Shown here in pieces: positions 33,048-41,576 of a stretch of DNA of 64,000 nucleotides; the stretch's first letter is position 1; each line of letters opens with the position of its first letter. Both the position numbers and the translations under genes were made by a program. The DNA is from an uncultured Lachnospiraceae bacterium (lineage in GTDB: Bacteria > Bacillota > Clostridia > Lachnospirales > Lachnospiraceae), in the NCBI GenBank assembly GCA_947176505.1, contig CAMWQW010000005.1, positions 1 through 64,000 of the forward strand, in the 5' to 3' direction. Below the pieces are notes generated by a model. That model ran no database searches, was not told where the DNA came from, and was given only the letters and a program-made list of their open reading frames with translations.

Positions 33048-33908
33048 ATGGATAAACTCTTAATCATTGATGGCAGCAATCTGCTGTTTCAGATGTTTTA
33101 TGGAATGCCGGCAAGAATTGTGAACGGTGAGGGCAAAGCTATTCAGGGAACGCTCGGTTTTGTAGGAGCCATGCTCAAAATTATTCGCAGGACGGAGCCT
33201 TCCCATATTATTGCGGTGTTTGACGGAGAGCATGAGAATAAGCGGTGTGAGCTTAATCCGGAATACAAAGCCAACAGAGCCGACTATAGTCAGGTAAGTG
33301 AGGAAGAGAACCCTTTTTCACAGTTACCGGATGTATATGATGCATTACGTTTTCTTGGGATAAAATACATAGAAACGACAGACTGTGAAGCGGATGATCT
33401 AATCGCAAGTTATGCCATGTCATTCGGACAGGATGCGGAAGTGATTATTTCATCGTTCGACAGTGATTTTTTCCAACTGATTTCGGACAAGATATCCATA
33501 CTCCGATATCGTGGTGAAAAAACCATGATTTGTACACCGGAATTTATCGCAGATAAATATGGTATTGCACCACGGCAATATGCCGATTTCAAATCGCTCG
33601 TAGGAGATTATGCGGATAATATTAAAGGCGCGGAAAAAGTCGGACCGAAGACAGCGGCGGCACTGCTTGGTGAGTTTATGACTTTGGAAAATATTCTTAT
33701 GCACATTGAAGATATTAAGAAACCTTCTATACAAGGGTCCATTAAGCGAAACGCTGACAGGCTTAAGGTAAATTATCAAATGATAAAGCTGGGAAAAACG
33801 GAGGCGTTACCATATGGCAAGCAGGAGTTGGATTATTGTTATGACGGCATTACAACGAGCGAAGTACTGAAAGGGATTGGACTGAAAGGAAAGGGTAGAA
33901 ATACATAA
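33048..33908 (+). CDS. 5'-3' exonuclease / flap endonuclease (Pol I N-terminal type)
   Basis: 286 residues, the usual size of stand-alone 5'-3' exonucleases. Metal-binding acidic residues are recognisable in LLIIDGSNLLF, IAVFDGEH, ETTDCEADDLIASYA and IISSFDSDFFQLI, and the helix-hairpin-helix in DNIKGAEKVGPKTAAALL. It removes RNA primers and flaps and substitutes for the Pol I domain. The stop overlaps the methyltransferase start by one base (TAATG). Confidence 0.93.
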   Translation: MDKLLIIDGSNLLFQMFYGMPARIVNGEGKAIQGTLGFVGAMLKIIRRTEPSHIIAVFDGEHENKRCELNPEYKANRADYSQVSEEENPFSQLPDVYDALRFLGIKYIETTDCEADDLIASYAMSFGQDAEVIISSFDSDFFQLISDKISILRYRGEKTMICTPEFIADKYGIAPRQYADFKSLVGDYADNIKGAEKVGPKTAAALLGEFMTLENILMHIEDIKKPSIQGSIKRNADRLKVNYQMIKLGKTEALPYGKQELDYCYDGITTSEVLKGIGLKGKGRNT

Positions 33909-34678
33909 TGGAAAATGATGAAATTATAAAGACAAACAAGACATATTGGAACGACCATGCGGATTTATGGTTCGGAACGACGGCGCTTCCGGAGTACGGT
34001 GTCCTGTTTCCGACGGAGGACGATTTGCACCTGTTCGGAGATGTGACGGATAAGAGGATGTTGGAAATCTGCTGCGGAAGCGGACATTCGCTGAAATACC
34101 ACGCCGAGCGGGGCGCAGGAGAGCTATGGGGCGTTGATTTATCATGCAAGCAGCTTGAAAATGCGCAAAAGCTACTGAGTGAGAGCGGATATTTTGCGAA
34201 ACTGCTGTGTGCAAAGATGGAAGAGGAAATCGACGTTCCGAAAGAGTACTTTGACTATGTATATTCCATCTACGGAATCGGATGGACGACTGATTTGCAG
34301 GGAACATTCGACAAGATTGCGTCATACCTGAAAAAGGACGGTATTTTTATATTCAGTTGGCACCATACTTTGAACTACTGTATTGCATGGTCATGTGATG
34401 AAAGAAAGGATGTTTTTGAGAATGATAAGCTTGTTTTGACGAAAAGTTATTATGACGAATCATACTTTAAAATGCCGGTACATGACAGTGAGATTATTCT
34501 TTGCAACAGGAAAATATCGACGTATATCAATGCCTTGGCAAAAGCGGGATTTGCCATTGAGCGGCTTATTGAGGAGACGGACGAGCAAACGTTATATGCG
34601 CAGGGAGAAACTGACCCTAAGGCTAAGAAAGCGAAAATGATGCCGATTTCATTTTGTATCAAAGCAAGGAAAATGTAA
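33908..34678 (+). CDS. Class I SAM-dependent methyltransferase
   Basis: 256 residues. Motif I is MLEICCGSGHSLKYHAERGA (residues 54-73), followed by LWGVDLSCKQLENAQKLL (motif II) and DYVYSIYGIGWTTDL (motif IV). Family methyltransf_11/25-like; the acceptor cannot be told from sequence. The gene is coupled to the exonuclease. The promoter of the leader-controlled MutS2-like gene lies immediately after its stop. Confidence 0.9.
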   Translation: MENDEIIKTNKTYWNDHADLWFGTTALPEYGVLFPTEDDLHLFGDVTDKRMLEICCGSGHSLKYHAERGAGELWGVDLSCKQLENAQKLLSESGYFAKLLCAKMEEEIDVPKEYFDYVYSIYGIGWTTDLQGTFDKIASYLKKDGIFIFSWHHTLNYCIAWSCDERKDVFENDKLVLTKSYYDESYFKMPVHDSEIILCNRKISTYINALAKAGFAIERLIEETDEQTLYAQGETDPKAKKAKMMPISFCIKARKM

Positions 34679-34685
34679 TAGGTAC

Positions 34686-34714
34686 TTGCTTCAAAATACA
34701 TGATGATGTATAAT
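34686..34714 (+). promoter_or_regulatory. Sigma-A promoter of attenuated mutS2-like gene
   Basis: -35 TTGCTT (34686-34691), 17-base spacer, -10 TATAAT (34709-34714). It drives a leader of about 400 nucleotides. Confidence 0.85.
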
Positions 34715-34740
34715 GAATAAAAATTTTAGGAGGATTTTGC

Positions 34741-34779
34741 ATGTTAAGTGTTATTGTAATGGAGAAAATTGCAAAGTAA
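34741..34779 (+). CDS. 12-residue leader peptide MLSVIVMEKIAK
   Basis: A good AGGAGG (34729-34734) is placed seven bases before the ATG. The 12-codon frame ends in TAA and is followed by several inverted repeats: ATTGCAA/TTGCAAT overlaps its stop, and ATTGACA/TGTCAAT follows. Downstream lie two terminators. This is the architecture of ribosome-stalling leaders before antibiotic-resistance genes, where stalling on the leader alters RNA pairing and allows read-through. The peptide itself was not recognised from a known leader family. Confidence 0.75.
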   Translation: MLSVIVMEKIAK

Positions 34780-34904
34780 ATATTGCAATGGCGGCTTTTA
34801 GTTTTAGGCTGGGAGTCTGCCCGTTTATTGACAGCATATGTTGTCAATAGTTTCGCCTTACAATTGCTTAATATTGTGGTAACTATATTTTTCGTAATGA
34901 TATG

Positions 34905-34931
34905 AGCATGACTGTACGGTCATGCTTTTTT
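34905..34931 (+). terminator. Attenuator terminator 1
   Basis: AGCATGAC (34905-34912) pairs with GTCATGCT (34919-34926), followed by six to seven T. It lies between the leader peptide and the gene it precedes, so it must be bypassed for expression. Confidence 0.88.
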
Positions 34932-34959
34932 GTTGCCGAACGGTAATCATATAGAAATG

Positions 34960-35006
34960 AAAAGACCATGGTATCTTAATGCACTTAGGGTACGCATGGT
35001 CTTTTT
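34960..35006 (+). terminator. Attenuator terminator 2
   Basis: AAAAGACCATG (34960-34970) and CATGGTCTTTT (34995-35005) pair perfectly and the loop can extend the stem through GTA/TAC. A T-run is part of the right arm. A second barrier before the MutS2-like gene. Confidence 0.82.
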
Positions 35007-35116
35007 GTATTATAAGGCGGCACTATCTGACTTATATCCTGCCAGTATATGTTTTTGTGTGGAAACATGGATGAAAGCGATAAAATAGCGCGAGTTCGTA
35101 GAAGGAGATATGATAA

Positions 35117-37021
35117 ATGAATATTGAGAAACAAATTGAATTTGATAAAGTCAAAGCTATATGGGCTGACTTAGCGGTTACCGATTGGGCAAAAGAAAAA
35201 ATCATGGAAACTTCCTTAATTTTTTCAGAAAATGAGTTAAGAAAACAGTTAAGGGATACAACGAATGCGAGATGTCTGATTGAGAAACTCGGTACACCGC
35301 CTTTACAAAATATTTCTGAGATGAAGGAGATTCTGCTGATTGCACAAAAGGGTGACTGCCTGACGCCGTATCAACTGGAGCGGGTAGAAAAAGTCTTGGT
35401 GGCAATAAAACGTTTGAAAGATTACTTGGAAAAAGGCAAGACATACAATAATTCTCTGGCTTACTATGAAGAAAATCTGGATGCAGTAAATGAATTACGA
35501 GAAGAGATATGCGTGAAAATCAGAAATGGCGCTGTGGATGATCACGCATCAAAAGAGCTATGGCAGATACGAAATCAAATCATAAAATGTGAGGAACAGA
35601 TGAAGCAGAAGGCGGAACAAGTCATGCGTTCAAACAAGGAGTGTATGTCGGATAACTACTGTACGCTTAGAAACGGGCGAGTATGTATTCCTGTGAAAAA
35701 GGAATATAAACTTAAGATATCCGGTAGCGTCATTGACAAATCTTCTACAGGAAGCACACTTTTCATCGAGCCGGCAGGCGCAGCAAAGCATTATGAGGAA
35801 CTGCAATTACTTAAAATAAGTGAAGAAAACGAAGTGTATCGTATCTTATATACTTTATCGGCAATGGTAACGGCGTCATCCCTAGCGCTTCATGAAAATT
35901 TGTTGATGATTGAAAAGTTGGATTTTATATTGTCAAAAGGCAAACTGAGTATTGATATGGATGCAACAGAGCCGGCTATCAACACGGAGCGTAGGATTAT
36001 ATTTTCGGACGCAAGGCATCCTTTGATGGATAGAAATATCGCAGTGCCATTACAATTTGACATCGGCAGGAAGGTACGCGGTATTATCATAACCGGACCT
36101 AATACGGGAGGGAAAACGGTAGCTATTAAAACCGTTATGCTAAATTGTATCATGGCACAGTGCGGCTTACATGTTACATGCAAAAACGCAGATATTTGCA
36201 TGAACAGCGCCTACCTATGCGACATAGGAGACGGGCAGAATCTGTCTGAAAATCTCTCGACGTTTTCTGCACATATCACGAATGTGCTGGAAGTGATAAG
36301 CGAAGTGAACAAGGACAGCTTTGTTATTTTGGACGAACTGGGTTCAGGAACGGACCCTACGGAGGGAATGGGGATTGCAATCGCGATATTAGAGGAGCTT
36401 AGAAAAAGCGGTGCGATTTTCCTAGTGACAACTCATTATCCGGAAGTCAAAGAATATGCGGATAAGGAGGAGGATATCGTCAATGCGAGAATGACTTTTG
36501 ATAAGGAAACATTAAGCCCCACATATCAGATGGTAATCGGTGAAGCGGGCGAAAGCTGCGCATTCTATATCGCAGACAGGCTGGGGATGCCAAGCGAAAT
36601 GTTGAAGGTGGCAATTTGTGCCGCATATGGCGAAGACGCAGTGGACTCTTATCAATTTAGAAATGCAGAGCGTACTATTGTGAAGAGAAATACGCCGAAG
36701 ATTTCAAAAACAAAAAAGACAAAGAGTAGTGCAGACTTTAGTACAAAGTATAGAATAGGAGACAGCGTAATGGTTTATCCGGAGAAAAAAATCGGAATAG
36801 TGTGCGCTCCGATTAATGAAAAAGGCGTATTGCGAGTACAGCTTCCGAATAAGAAGATATGGATTAATCATAAGCGGGTTAAGCTTCATGTGGCGGCGAC
36901 GGAGCTCTATCCGGAGGATTATGATTTCTCGATTATATTTGAGACTGTCGAAAATCGTAAAAAGCGGCATGATATGCAGAGAAAATATACGGATGATGTG
37001 GTGGTGGAATCAACGGAGTAA
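35117..37021 (+). CDS. MutS2-like ATPase without Smr domain
   Basis: 634 residues, ribosome binding site AGAAGGAGAT. Residues 1-290 are the MutS2-type lever and clamp helices; the ATPase carries Walker A GPNTGGKT (327-334), STFSAHITN (381-389), Walker B ILDELGSGTDP (404-414) and TTH (438-440). Residues about 550-600 resemble the KOW-like segment of MutS2. Full MutS2 is near 780 residues and ends in an Smr nuclease domain, which is absent here. MutS2 (RqcU) in Bacillus splits collided ribosomes. Together with the leader and attenuators this suggests an induced ribosome-rescue or antibiotic-tolerance factor rather than mismatch repair. That role is inference. Confidence 0.88.
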   Translation: MNIEKQIEFDKVKAIWADLAVTDWAKEKIMETSLIFSENELRKQLRDTTNARCLIEKLGTPPLQNISEMKEILLIAQKGDCLTPYQLERVEKVLVAIKRLKDYLEKGKTYNNSLAYYEENLDAVNELREEICVKIRNGAVDDHASKELWQIRNQIIKCEEQMKQKAEQVMRSNKECMSDNYCTLRNGRVCIPVKKEYKLKISGSVIDKSSTGSTLFIEPAGAAKHYEELQLLKISEENEVYRILYTLSAMVTASSLALHENLLMIEKLDFILSKGKLSIDMDATEPAINTERRIIFSDARHPLMDRNIAVPLQFDIGRKVRGIIITGPNTGGKTVAIKTVMLNCIMAQCGLHVTCKNADICMNSAYLCDIGDGQNLSENLSTFSAHITNVLEVISEVNKDSFVILDELGSGTDPTEGMGIAIAILEELRKSGAIFLVTTHYPEVKEYADKEEDIVNARMTFDKETLSPTYQMVIGEAGESCAFYIADRLGMPSEMLKVAICAAYGEDAVDSYQFRNAERTIVKRNTPKISKTKKTKSSADFSTKYRIGDSVMVYPEKKIGIVCAPINEKGVLRVQLPNKKIWINHKRVKLHVAATELYPEDYDFSIIFETVENRKKRHDMQRKYTDDVVVESTE

Positions 37022-37097
37022 AAATGGTTAGAAACGAAGGTTTCAAATTCAGCATAGATTATGCCGCATCGACACAAAATTTTAAGAGTAAGTTCTA

Positions 37098-37220
37098 TTG
37101 ACTTTCCATTTTGTGCTTGCTAGAATAAAAGCACAAAGAAAGTTTACCACTGACCGATATGTGGTATATAAAGGGTCGGGTTGAAAGTATAGTCCTTCGC
37201 CGTAAGGTGGGGGACTTTTT
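37098..37220 (+). promoter_or_regulatory. Promoter and structured leader before LytTR regulator gene
   Basis: -35 TTGACT (37098-37103), 17-base spacer, -10 TAGAAT (37121-37126). The 5' leader is about 180 nucleotides and contains AGTCC (37191-37195) pairing with GGACT (37212-37216) followed by TTTTT, with CCTT/AAGG inside, a terminator-like structure ahead of the gene at 37314. No known riboswitch class was recognised. Confidence 0.6.
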
Positions 37221-37313
37221 CTATCATGAGAGGTAATTGGCTTTTTCGTCAATTAATACTGAAACCGGATACGAAAGCCGGAATAAAAATGTATGAAGAA
37301 ATGAGATGATACC

Positions 37314-38033
37314 ATGCTGCATATAGCAGTCTGTGATGACGATACGAAGGCGGTACAAACACATAAGCAAATTGCAGAGGAATGTTTAAGACAGTGTGGG
37401 AGCATTGGTGAGATCAATGCCTATACTGACAGTGAAAATCTGCTCTATGATATTGCCGAGGATAAATTTTACTTTGATTTGATACTGTTAGATATAGAGA
37501 TGCCCGGCAGCAGCGGTATGGAGCTGGCGGATAAAATCAAACCTTATCTTCCGAATGCAAAGATTATCTTTATCACTTCCCATATTGAATATGCCATAGA
37601 CGCATTTGAGCTGGCGGTATTCCGCTATGTACCGAAAAATGATATAGGGAAGAGACTCCCGGCAGCGATACAAGATGCCATCAAACTGATTCTGATTGAA
37701 GATGGCAAGACCTATACGATTCAGACTAACAGCCGACTTGAGAAAATTCCTTATAAGGAGATTTACTATATTGAGCGTGACGGAAAGAATGCCAGTATTA
37801 CCGCTGACAGTGGGATATCAAAGGTACGCAAGAGTCTGGGGCAGGTTTACGAAGAGTTGGGAGCGGAGGAATTTATTTATATCGATAGAGGCTGTATCGT
37901 CAACATAATACATATTATGCAGGTCAGGGACGGTATGGCAATCTTGAAAAACGGTGCATCGCTTCCGATTAGCCGTTCCCATTTGCAAGAAGTAAAAGAG
38001 CGTATTAATATTTATTGGGGGACACATATATGA
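37314..38033 (+). CDS. AgrA/VirR-type response regulator (LytTR DNA-binding)
   Basis: 239 residues. Receiver with CDDD pocket and phospho-acceptor D60 (ILLDIEMPGSSG), then a LytTR domain (about 138-235: IPYKEIYYIERDGKNASI, FIYIDRGCIVNIIHI, LPISRSHLQEVKERI). LytTR regulators bind direct repeats and control bacteriocin, virulence and quorum-sensing genes. The kinase gene overlaps the stop by four bases. No agrB/agrD genes are present in the window. Confidence 0.95.
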   Translation: MLHIAVCDDDTKAVQTHKQIAEECLRQCGSIGEINAYTDSENLLYDIAEDKFYFDLILLDIEMPGSSGMELADKIKPYLPNAKIIFITSHIEYAIDAFELAVFRYVPKNDIGKRLPAAIQDAIKLILIEDGKTYTIQTNSRLEKIPYKEIYYIERDGKNASITADSGISKVRKSLGQVYEELGAEEFIYIDRGCIVNIIHIMQVRDGMAILKNGASLPISRSHLQEVKERINIYWGTHI

Positions 38034-39313
38034 CACTTGTTTTAGTATCCGATATTTTGAGAGCCGGCTTGCGTGTCATAGTATGTATGTGCCTCATTTC
38101 GCGGCTGCTTCAGGTTAAGCAGCCTGATAAGAAAAGTATTGCGGCGGGACTTGCAGGTGTGTTTGCCATTACTGTGGCGATGTTTCTGACAGGTTCATCG
38201 GAGTTCTACAGGGCGGCATTAGAAGTGGTTTGGATTGCGGTATGCAGTAACCGTTTGCTCGGAGCGGATATGAGAATGGGGCTGTTTGTCAGCATATACT
38301 ATGAGATTGCGGTTTCTTTCTGGACATTTCTAATTATGGCTGGGATGGGGATTGTATTTCACTCATCTGCCTTTCTTAATGAGGAAACGATGGACGGACA
38401 AGCCGCCGTCTGGCTGCTCCATATCCTGCTGTTTGTCGGAATGCTATATTTATTAAAAAATCAAGATATAGCAAGGCGAGAGGCGTTCCGCTTTGCGTCC
38501 GCGGTTTCGGCAGCAGGTTTGATTGCTGTCATCACTTTGTCCGAGCAGACCGTACTTGTGATTTCGGATGATACACTTAGTACATGGACGATCTTGTCGG
38601 TGGTGCTGATGATGTCTGTTCTGGTATTCAATATGAACCGTCAGTACGAAAGTGAAAAGGAATTGGCTAAGCTGAAGTCCGAGCAGGCTGAGCTTCTAGA
38701 GCGGGATTACACCACACTTAACAATGCCTACGCGGTGAATGCAAAGCTGTTCCATGATTTTCACAACCATATCGGTGCACTGCGACAGTTTCTTACCCAC
38801 GAAAAGTACGCGGAGGCGGTACGCTATCTGGATGAATTGCAGGAGCCTGTTCGGGAAATGACGGACACGGTCTGGACGGGTGATGAGACGGTGGACTATT
38901 TGATTAACAGTAAAGCCGCGTTAGCGGCGAAAGGCAGAATACAGTTGCAGGCGCAAGTAGAATTTCCCCGGCATACCAATATCCGAAGTGCCGATTTATG
39001 TGCGATACTGGGTAATCTTTTGGATAACGCATTGGAGGCAGCAGGACAAGTGCCGGAACCGGAAGCACGGTTTGTGAGACTTACCATTCGCCGGATTAAT
39101 CAAATGCTGGTGATTAAGGTGGAGAACAGTTTTGCGGCTTCACTTATACAGGAAGGCGGAGAACTGAAAACAACGAAGACGGAAGGCGGGCTGCACGGAT
39201 GGGGCTTGAAAAGCGCCCGGACCGCAGCACAAAAATATGACGGTATGATGCAGACTAGCTGTACCGGAAATACGTTTCGGGCGGTTGCTACGTTGTGCTT
39301 TGACGGGGTATGA
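38030..39313 (+). CDS. AgrC-type GHKL sensor histidine kinase
   Basis: 427 residues from the ATG at 38030 (GGGGG eight bases before; ATGA overlap with the regulator gene). Six membrane helices occupy residues 1-205. The phospho-accepting site is H242 in LFHDFHNHIGALRQF; GHKL ATPase motifs are ILGNLLDNALEAA and GWGLKSARTAAQKY. HPK10-type kinases of this form sense peptides at the membrane. Its 3' end overlaps the oppositely oriented kinase gene by 26 bases. Confidence 0.93.
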   Translation: MTLVLVSDILRAGLRVIVCMCLISRLLQVKQPDKKSIAAGLAGVFAITVAMFLTGSSEFYRAALEVVWIAVCSNRLLGADMRMGLFVSIYYEIAVSFWTFLIMAGMGIVFHSSAFLNEETMDGQAAVWLLHILLFVGMLYLLKNQDIARREAFRFASAVSAAGLIAVITLSEQTVLVISDDTLSTWTILSVVLMMSVLVFNMNRQYESEKELAKLKSEQAELLERDYTTLNNAYAVNAKLFHDFHNHIGALRQFLTHEKYAEAVRYLDELQEPVREMTDTVWTGDETVDYLINSKAALAAKGRIQLQAQVEFPRHTNIRSADLCAILGNLLDNALEAAGQVPEPEARFVRLTIRRINQMLVIKVENSFAASLIQEGGELKTTKTEGGLHGWGLKSARTAAQKYDGMMQTSCTGNTFRAVATLCFDGV

Positions 39314-40685
39314 TTAGCATGACTTTAAATCCGCCGTATTCGCTATGGTCTATGATCACTTTTCCATTATGTCCGTTTATAATCTGCTTCACGATAAGCA
39401 GTCCTAAACCGTGCCGCTGTTCGCTAGTATTTGTATCGCAGATCATATAATGTGGAGTGTTGTTTAGTATGTCTATTTGTTCGTCGGAAGCTCCTATGCC
39501 GTTATCTTCAATGCAAATTCTGCAAGTATAGTTATCCTCATCAACAGACGCGTAAATCACGCATCCGTTCTCATTATGGTTTATGCTGTTCTGGATAAGG
39601 TTTGATATGGCTCGTTTCAGTAAATCTGTATCAGCGTTAATGTAACAGACAGACAGGGTATCGGCAGCTTTCCATTCAATTGGAAAGCTATCGTCGATTT
39701 CCATGTTCATAAAATCCACAATAACCTGCCGGACAATGGAGATTGCATTTTCTTGTTTCAGTGTCAGCGGCTGCATATCATATTCAAGCTTGGAGGCAAG
39801 ATTTAAGTCGTTAATCAAATCTTTCATGCGCTTACTTTGTTTTACAATAGCAGCAGCTTTTTTTCGTTGAATTTCTGACAGATTCTTTGAATTTTCCAAC
39901 TGTTCTGCGTAGCTCATAACCATTGACAACGGCGTTCTGACATCATGAGAAACACCCGCTATCCAGTTTGCCCTTGCAGTTTCTTTTTTACGTAATTGTT
40001 CTGCCTGCTTTTGTAATATTTCAGATGTTTTATTGATTTTTTCTGCTAATTCGGTAAGCACGCCTTTTTCTTTGATACAAACAGGACTGCCGCTTGATAA
40101 ATTTTGTATCCCGTTTGTGATCGGCTTAATGGAGTGCAGCAATTTTGAATTAGCGGCAGCATATATTAGAAAAATCAAGACGGTATTGACAGCTAGGATA
40201 ATAATTATGTTCTTGGGTAAATTTGCGATAAAATCATAATCCCAGCTTGCTCTTGTATGTTTCCAAAAACTATCTTTGGGATAGCCTAAGACCAGTAATC
40301 CGTTTGGAGATTCTCCTGTAAATGTGGGATATCCGTCCACATAACCGCGTGTCAGATTGGCTATATCTGACAATGTATATCGCATAGGGATATTGTCAGG
40401 CACATTATTAGTCTGCCATGTAACTTTACGTGTATCATCATCTATAAGGACAGCCCAAACATTTTGCTCCTTTAGTTTAGCCGCGATATCATCTGGTAAA
40501 AAAAAGCCCGTATCTGTTAATTGCAATGCGTCTGCCGTCTGCTGTGCCATATCCCACGGAGAAAACGCTGGTGTATTTTTTACAAAGACAATCGCGTAAA
40601 ATGTAACATTTATAATAACAAGGAAAATGATACTTAACATCATGATTCCTACAAAGCGGCGTATTAGTTTTGAAATACTTTTCAT
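39288..40685 (-). CDS. Sensor histidine kinase (NisK/CprK-like)
   Basis: 465 residues: transmembrane helices about 12-36 and 163-185 enclosing a 125-residue external sensor domain, HAMP, and H247 in GVSHDVRTPLSMVM. ATP-binding motifs: NLIQNSINHNENGC, IEDNGIGASDEQI and RHGLGLLIVKQIINGHNG. The long external domain and neighbourhood match lantibiotic-responsive kinases. It follows the response regulator on the minus strand after 39 bases, and the LanFEG-type operon is divergent. Confidence 0.93.
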   Translation of the reverse strand: MKSISKLIRRFVGIMMLSIIFLVIINVTFYAIVFVKNTPAFSPWDMAQQTADALQLTDTGFFLPDDIAAKLKEQNVWAVLIDDDTRKVTWQTNNVPDNIPMRYTLSDIANLTRGYVDGYPTFTGESPNGLLVLGYPKDSFWKHTRASWDYDFIANLPKNIIIILAVNTVLIFLIYAAANSKLLHSIKPITNGIQNLSSGSPVCIKEKGVLTELAEKINKTSEILQKQAEQLRKKETARANWIAGVSHDVRTPLSMVMSYAEQLENSKNLSEIQRKKAAAIVKQSKRMKDLINDLNLASKLEYDMQPLTLKQENAISIVRQVIVDFMNMEIDDSFPIEWKAADTLSVCYINADTDLLKRAISNLIQNSINHNENGCVIYASVDEDNYTCRICIEDNGIGASDEQIDILNNTPHYMICDTNTSEQRHGLGLLIVKQIINGHNGKVIIDHSEYGGFKVMLIIPRQSTT

Positions 40686-40724
40686 GCTAACCTCCGTGGT
40701 TTCAATTGATAAAATCTTCTTACG

Positions 40725-41429
40725 TTATTTCCCCTCTACAATCAACTTGTAACCTAATCCTTTGATTGTAACCAGCGAAACAGGCTGTGAGGGATTTAAC
40801 TCTATTTTTTCTCTGATACGGCGTATGTGCGCCATTAAGGAATTTTCATATCCAAAGGGATTATCACCCCATGCGGCTTCGCACAAAGCGTCAATCGTTA
40901 CAATACGCCCTGCATTGCGATATAGAACGGATAATAAATCATGTTCCTTTGCTGTTAACGGAATATGTTCACCATTTTTTAAAACCTCAGCGCGCGAAAA
41001 ATCAATCCGACTGTTATGCAATTGTACGAGAGGATTTTCGTCTTTGTAGCATCTCCGTAAAATTGCCATAACACGGAACAAAAGCTCTTTTGACGAAAAT
41101 GGTTTTATCATGTAATCATCAGCTCCCAGACCAAAGCCCTTAAACTTATCGTCATCTTCGCCACGGGCAGTAAGGAAAAGAACAGGATAGCTGCCATTCT
41201 TTTTTAACTGCTCCATTAAATCAAAGCCATTCCCATCTGGGAGCATTACGTCAAGTATTGCTAATTCCGGACGGAATTTTTCAGCTTCTTCGAGGGCTTC
41301 TTTCACGCTTTTTGCAGTTTTGACATTTTGAAATCCGTATTCAGTCAGAACAGAAAAAACTATATTTAAAAGCTCCGGCTCATCATCAACAAGCAGTATA
41401 CGCTTATTCAGCAGATATTCATCATTCAT
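40725..41429 (-). CDS. OmpR-family response regulator (NisR/CprR-like)
   Basis: 234 residues with an unusual eight-residue N-terminal extension before RILLVDDE. Phospho-acceptor D60 in ILDVMLPDGNGF, K in KPFSSKELLF, then the winged-helix domain (LTAKEHDLLSVLY, SLMAHIRRIREKI, IKGLGYKLIV). It is divergent from the transporter at 41577, and tandem 11-base repeats in between (41497-41518) are a likely binding site. First gene of the operon with the kinase. Confidence 0.95.
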   Translation of the reverse strand: MNDEYLLNKRILLVDDEPELLNIVFSVLTEYGFQNVKTAKSVKEALEEAEKFRPELAILDVMLPDGNGFDLMEQLKKNGSYPVLFLTARGEDDDKFKGFGLGADDYMIKPFSSKELLFRVMAILRRCYKDENPLVQLHNSRIDFSRAEVLKNGEHIPLTAKEHDLLSVLYRNAGRIVTIDALCEAAWGDNPFGYENSLMAHIRRIREKIELNPSQPVSLVTIKGLGYKLIVEGK

Positions 41430-41496
41430 AGTGCAATCTCCTTTCCCAGCAATATCATATCACAGAATCGTGAAATTTTTTTAGAATTCCTGAAAA

Positions 41497-41518
41497 TGTA
41501 AAGTAGATGTAAGGTAGA
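41497..41518 (+). promoter_or_regulatory. Tandem 11-bp repeats, likely response-regulator site
   Basis: TGTAAAGTAGA (41497-41507) and TGTAAGGTAGA (41508-41518) differ at one base. Direct repeats with 11-base spacing fit head-to-tail binding by an OmpR-type dimer upstream of the LanFEG-like operon. Confidence 0.75.
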
Positions 41519-41576
41519 GAGAATGTTATCACAAGGTCGGACTGGTATCGTGTAATCTATGAAAGGAGATGTTTAT

